Shown: piece by piece, positions 62,846 to 64,000 of the stretch | Layout of the letters: each line of letters begins with the position of its first letter | Numbering within the stretch: the first letter of the stretch is position 1 | Source: CAXBCP01 sp963977005 | GTDB lineage: Bacteria > Pseudomonadota > Alphaproteobacteria > MPNO01 > UBA830 | Direction: 5' to 3' | Assembly: GCA_963977005.1 (NCBI GenBank) | Contig: CAXBMQ010000003.1 | Coordinates: 1 to 64,000, forward strand | Length of the DNA stretch: 64,000 nucleotides | Notes under the pieces: model-generated | What the model was told of the DNA's origin: nothing | Seen by the model: only the letters and a program-made list of their open reading frames with translations | Databases searched by the model: none | Translations under genes and position numbers: made by a program

Positions 62846-63315
62846 TGGATGCTCCCGCCGTTGAGCCGGGCGCGCAATGCCTCGACCTCTGCCGCCTGAT
62901 GCTTTTCGTATACCTCCGGCGACCAAATCTGGAAGCGCGTGCCGCGGCCGACAAAAGTCGCGCGGTCGGTAATGCCCGCATGTTCCGTCAACCGGGCAGG
63001 CAGGATGATTCGCCCCTCGCCGTCGAACGGCAATTCGCTGGAGATCGCCATGATCGTCTCGACAAGGCCGTCATCTGACCTGCCGACAAGCGCCTGGGTG
63101 AAATCGCCACCGTCGAGAGTCTGGTCGAGCTTGCGCCGGTTCAACTCGTCGAGCATGCCGCGACCGAATGCCTCGATGGCCCCTTCGGTCAATGAGGGAT
63201 AGGCGATAACCCCTTGATAAACCTCGGTTCCGAGCGCCGAACGATAGGCGGCCGGAACCGACACGCGGCCCTTCCGGTCAACCTTGTTCTCGTATGTCGA
63301 AATAAACGACGTCAC
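62842..63315 (-). CDS. mraZ: Transcriptional regulator MraZ
   Basis: A 157-residue protein with two AbrB/SpoVT-like DNA-binding repeats: FISTYENKVDRKGRVSVPAAYR and FDGEGRIILPARLTEHAGI, each with the D-x-x-G-R motif. MraZ forms rings and represses its own dcw operon by binding direct TGGGN repeats. The start is GTG 63315, 7 nt after GGAG. It heads the cluster and overlaps rsmH. Confidence 0.95.
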   Translation of the reverse strand: MTSFISTYENKVDRKGRVSVPAAYRSALGTEVYQGVIAYPSLTEGAIEAFGRGMLDELNRRKLDQTLDGGDFTQALVGRSDDGLVETIMAISSELPFDGEGRIILPARLTEHAGITDRATFVGRGTRFQIWSPEVYEKHQAAEVEALRARLNGGSIQ

Positions 63316-63384
63316 GGGGCGCTCCGACTTTCCTGTCTTTTCCCGCCGGCGAACCGGCCTGAAACCACGTCCCTATCACGCATT

Positions 63385-63419
63385 TGGGACATGGTGGAAT
63401 ATCATGGGTATTTATGGGA
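63385..63419. promoter_or_regulatory. Four MraZ boxes at 10-bp period
   Basis: On the plus strand TGGGA (63385), TGGAA (63395), TGGGT (63405) and TGGGA (63415) are each separated by exactly 5 nt. MraZ is known to bind TGGGN repeats with 5-nt spacers ahead of mraZ. They lie 70-104 bp upstream of the mraZ start and overlap the predicted promoter, so binding should block RNA polymerase. The boxes read on the strand opposite to mraZ. Confidence 0.85.
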
Positions 63420-63424
63420 GTCAA
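63396..63424 (-). promoter_or_regulatory. Predicted mraZ promoter
   Basis: On the minus strand a -35 box TTGACT (63424-63419) and a -10 box TATTCC (63401-63396) are spaced by 17 bp. This predicts transcription from about 63389 and a leader of roughly 73 nt. The -35 is close to the alphaproteobacterial consensus; the -10 is weak. MraZ boxes cover the whole element. Confidence 0.5.
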
Positions 63425-63615
63425 CGCCATTGATAGTAAAGAACTAGTTAAGAACGGGCATTTAGAAGCATTCGTTCAAGTTGCCATTCGGCCTCCGCGG
63501 CCATTCAAAATTGACCCGAAGTTTGAATCAGGGCTTCTCTATCCGCTAATTGTGGCGAAACTGTGTTCTTATTATGTTCTCATTCGGGCGCAGGCGGCGC
63601 TCGGGACGAGAACGT
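63425..63615. other. Intergenic region between the mraZ promoter and the right-edge OmpA gene
   Basis: About 190 bp, richer in A+T than the flanking genes. A 77-codon plus-strand frame starting inside the MraZ boxes crosses it but has no ribosome-binding site or recognisable product. I see no RNA gene or repeat here. It may hold upstream promoter elements for mraZ. Confidence 0.5.
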
Positions 63616-63647
63616 AAAAAACCGCGCCCCGTTTCCAGGGCGCGGTT
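63616..63647 (-). terminator. Rho-independent terminator of the right-edge OmpA-family gene
   Basis: Read on the minus strand: AACCGCGCCC, an 8-nt loop, GGGCGCGGTT, then T-rich sequence (complement of the A-run 63616-63621). The 10-bp stem lies 41 bp after the stop at 63688 and insulates the dcw promoter from upstream transcription. Confidence 0.88.
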
Positions 63648-63687
63648 GGCAGAGACGGTGCCCGGCAGCGCGGGCGGCGTCGGATCG

Positions 63688-64000
63688 CTACGGAGTGCGC
63701 TTCACGGTGATCACAACCCGCCGGTTCGCGCGCAGGCGTGTGCCTTCCGGTGTGGCGACCGCGAGACCCTCCTCGCCGACACCCATGGCGGTGATACGGT
63801 CGGCGGCGACACCGCGATCTACAAGCGCCTGTTTGACGTTCTGGGCGCGTTTCTCCGAGAGCCGGTCGTTATAGGCATCTGCACCGACCGTGTCCGCGTG
63901 TCCGACGACCTCGAAGGTGACCGCCTTGTCGCGCCATTCCGCGACGATCGGGTCGAGCTGCTTGCCGATCGCGATACTGACGCGGGACTTGTCGTATCCG
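63688..64000 (-). CDS. OmpA-family protein, C-terminal domain, partial (runs off right edge)
   Basis: The last 104 codons are visible, ending at TAG 63688-63690. They form a near-complete OmpA peptidoglycan-binding domain: F-E-V-V-G-H-A-D-T-V-G, Y-N-D-R-L-S-E-K-R-A-Q-N-V, I-T-A-M-G-V-G-E, and R-A-N-R-R-V-V-I-T closing. The N-terminus is outside the window, so the lipoprotein or barrel type cannot be judged. It is a different gene from the OmpA protein at 7844-8776. Confidence 0.85.
   Translation of the reverse strand, partial: GYDKSRVSIAIGKQLDPIVAEWRDKAVTFEVVGHADTVGADAYNDRLSEKRAQNVKQALVDRGVAADRITAMGVGEEGLAVATPEGTRLRANRRVVITVKRTP

Noticed and set aside
63384..63617. A 77-codon plus-strand frame between mraZ and the OmpA gene
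   Set aside because: It starts inside the MraZ boxes, has no ribosome-binding site, and its codon use is unlike neighbours.

Overview
The window reads as one continuous piece of a GC-rich alphaproteobacterial chromosome. The main evidence is gene order: a complete division and cell-wall (dcw) cluster followed by lpxC, bamD, recN and ligA. Supporting signs are an IalB-family protein, an MlaA/MlaC pair, a SahR-type regulator in front of metF-metH, and a CtrA-like TTAA-N7-TTAA site beside ftsZ. The order or genus cannot be settled from sequence reading alone. I see no rRNA, tRNA, CRISPR array, prophage or insertion sequence.

Positions 1-18400 are accessory metabolism. A cytosine-deaminase-like amidohydrolase is divergent from a lone molybdopterin hydroxylase large subunit and a substrate-binding protein without a signal peptide. 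Next come the transhydrogenase sthA, a ribbon-helix-helix protein, and a 59-residue protein co-transcribed with an OmpA-family envelope protein that ends in a strong bidirectional terminator. A minus-strand operon then encodes an SDR dehydrogenase, a HyuA-type subunit and a HyuB-type subunit carrying a C-terminal Cys4 domain like the acetone carboxylase gamma subunit, followed by YtoQ and a cupin. I read SDR-HyuA-HyuB as a possible secondary-alcohol dehydrogenase plus ATP-dependent ketone carboxylase, not a plain hydantoinase. A YeeE/YedE pair and an orphan HyuB-GST pair close this part.

Positions 18500-38700 mix housekeeping and metabolism: ettA; mlaA-mlaC; sahR-metF-metH joined by ATGA overlaps behind an 18-bp palindrome; a split ADP-forming acyl-CoA synthetase (beta, alpha) with a thioesterase; a ClC channel with CBS domains; a UvrD/PcrA helicase with prmA; ialB; and an M24B aminopeptidase P.

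Positions 38727-63424 are almost all minus strand. In transcription order they hold mraZ-rsmH-ftsL-ftsI-murE-murF-mraY-murD-ftsW-murG-murC-murB-ddl-ftsQ-ftsA-(41-codon ORF)-ftsZ-lpxC, then a terminator, then bamD-recN-ligA. Most junctions are ATGA/GTGA overlaps, implying translational coupling. In front of mraZ are four TGGRN boxes at an exact 10-bp period over a predicted promoter, the layout expected for MraZ autorepression. A second OmpA-family gene runs off the right edge behind its own terminator.

The points most worth a second look are the HyuB/gamma fusion with its SDR, the 41-codon ORF filling the ftsA-ftsZ gap, the MraZ boxes, the CtrA-like site on the ftsZ stop codon, the sahR operator, and the 59-residue protein ahead of ompA.
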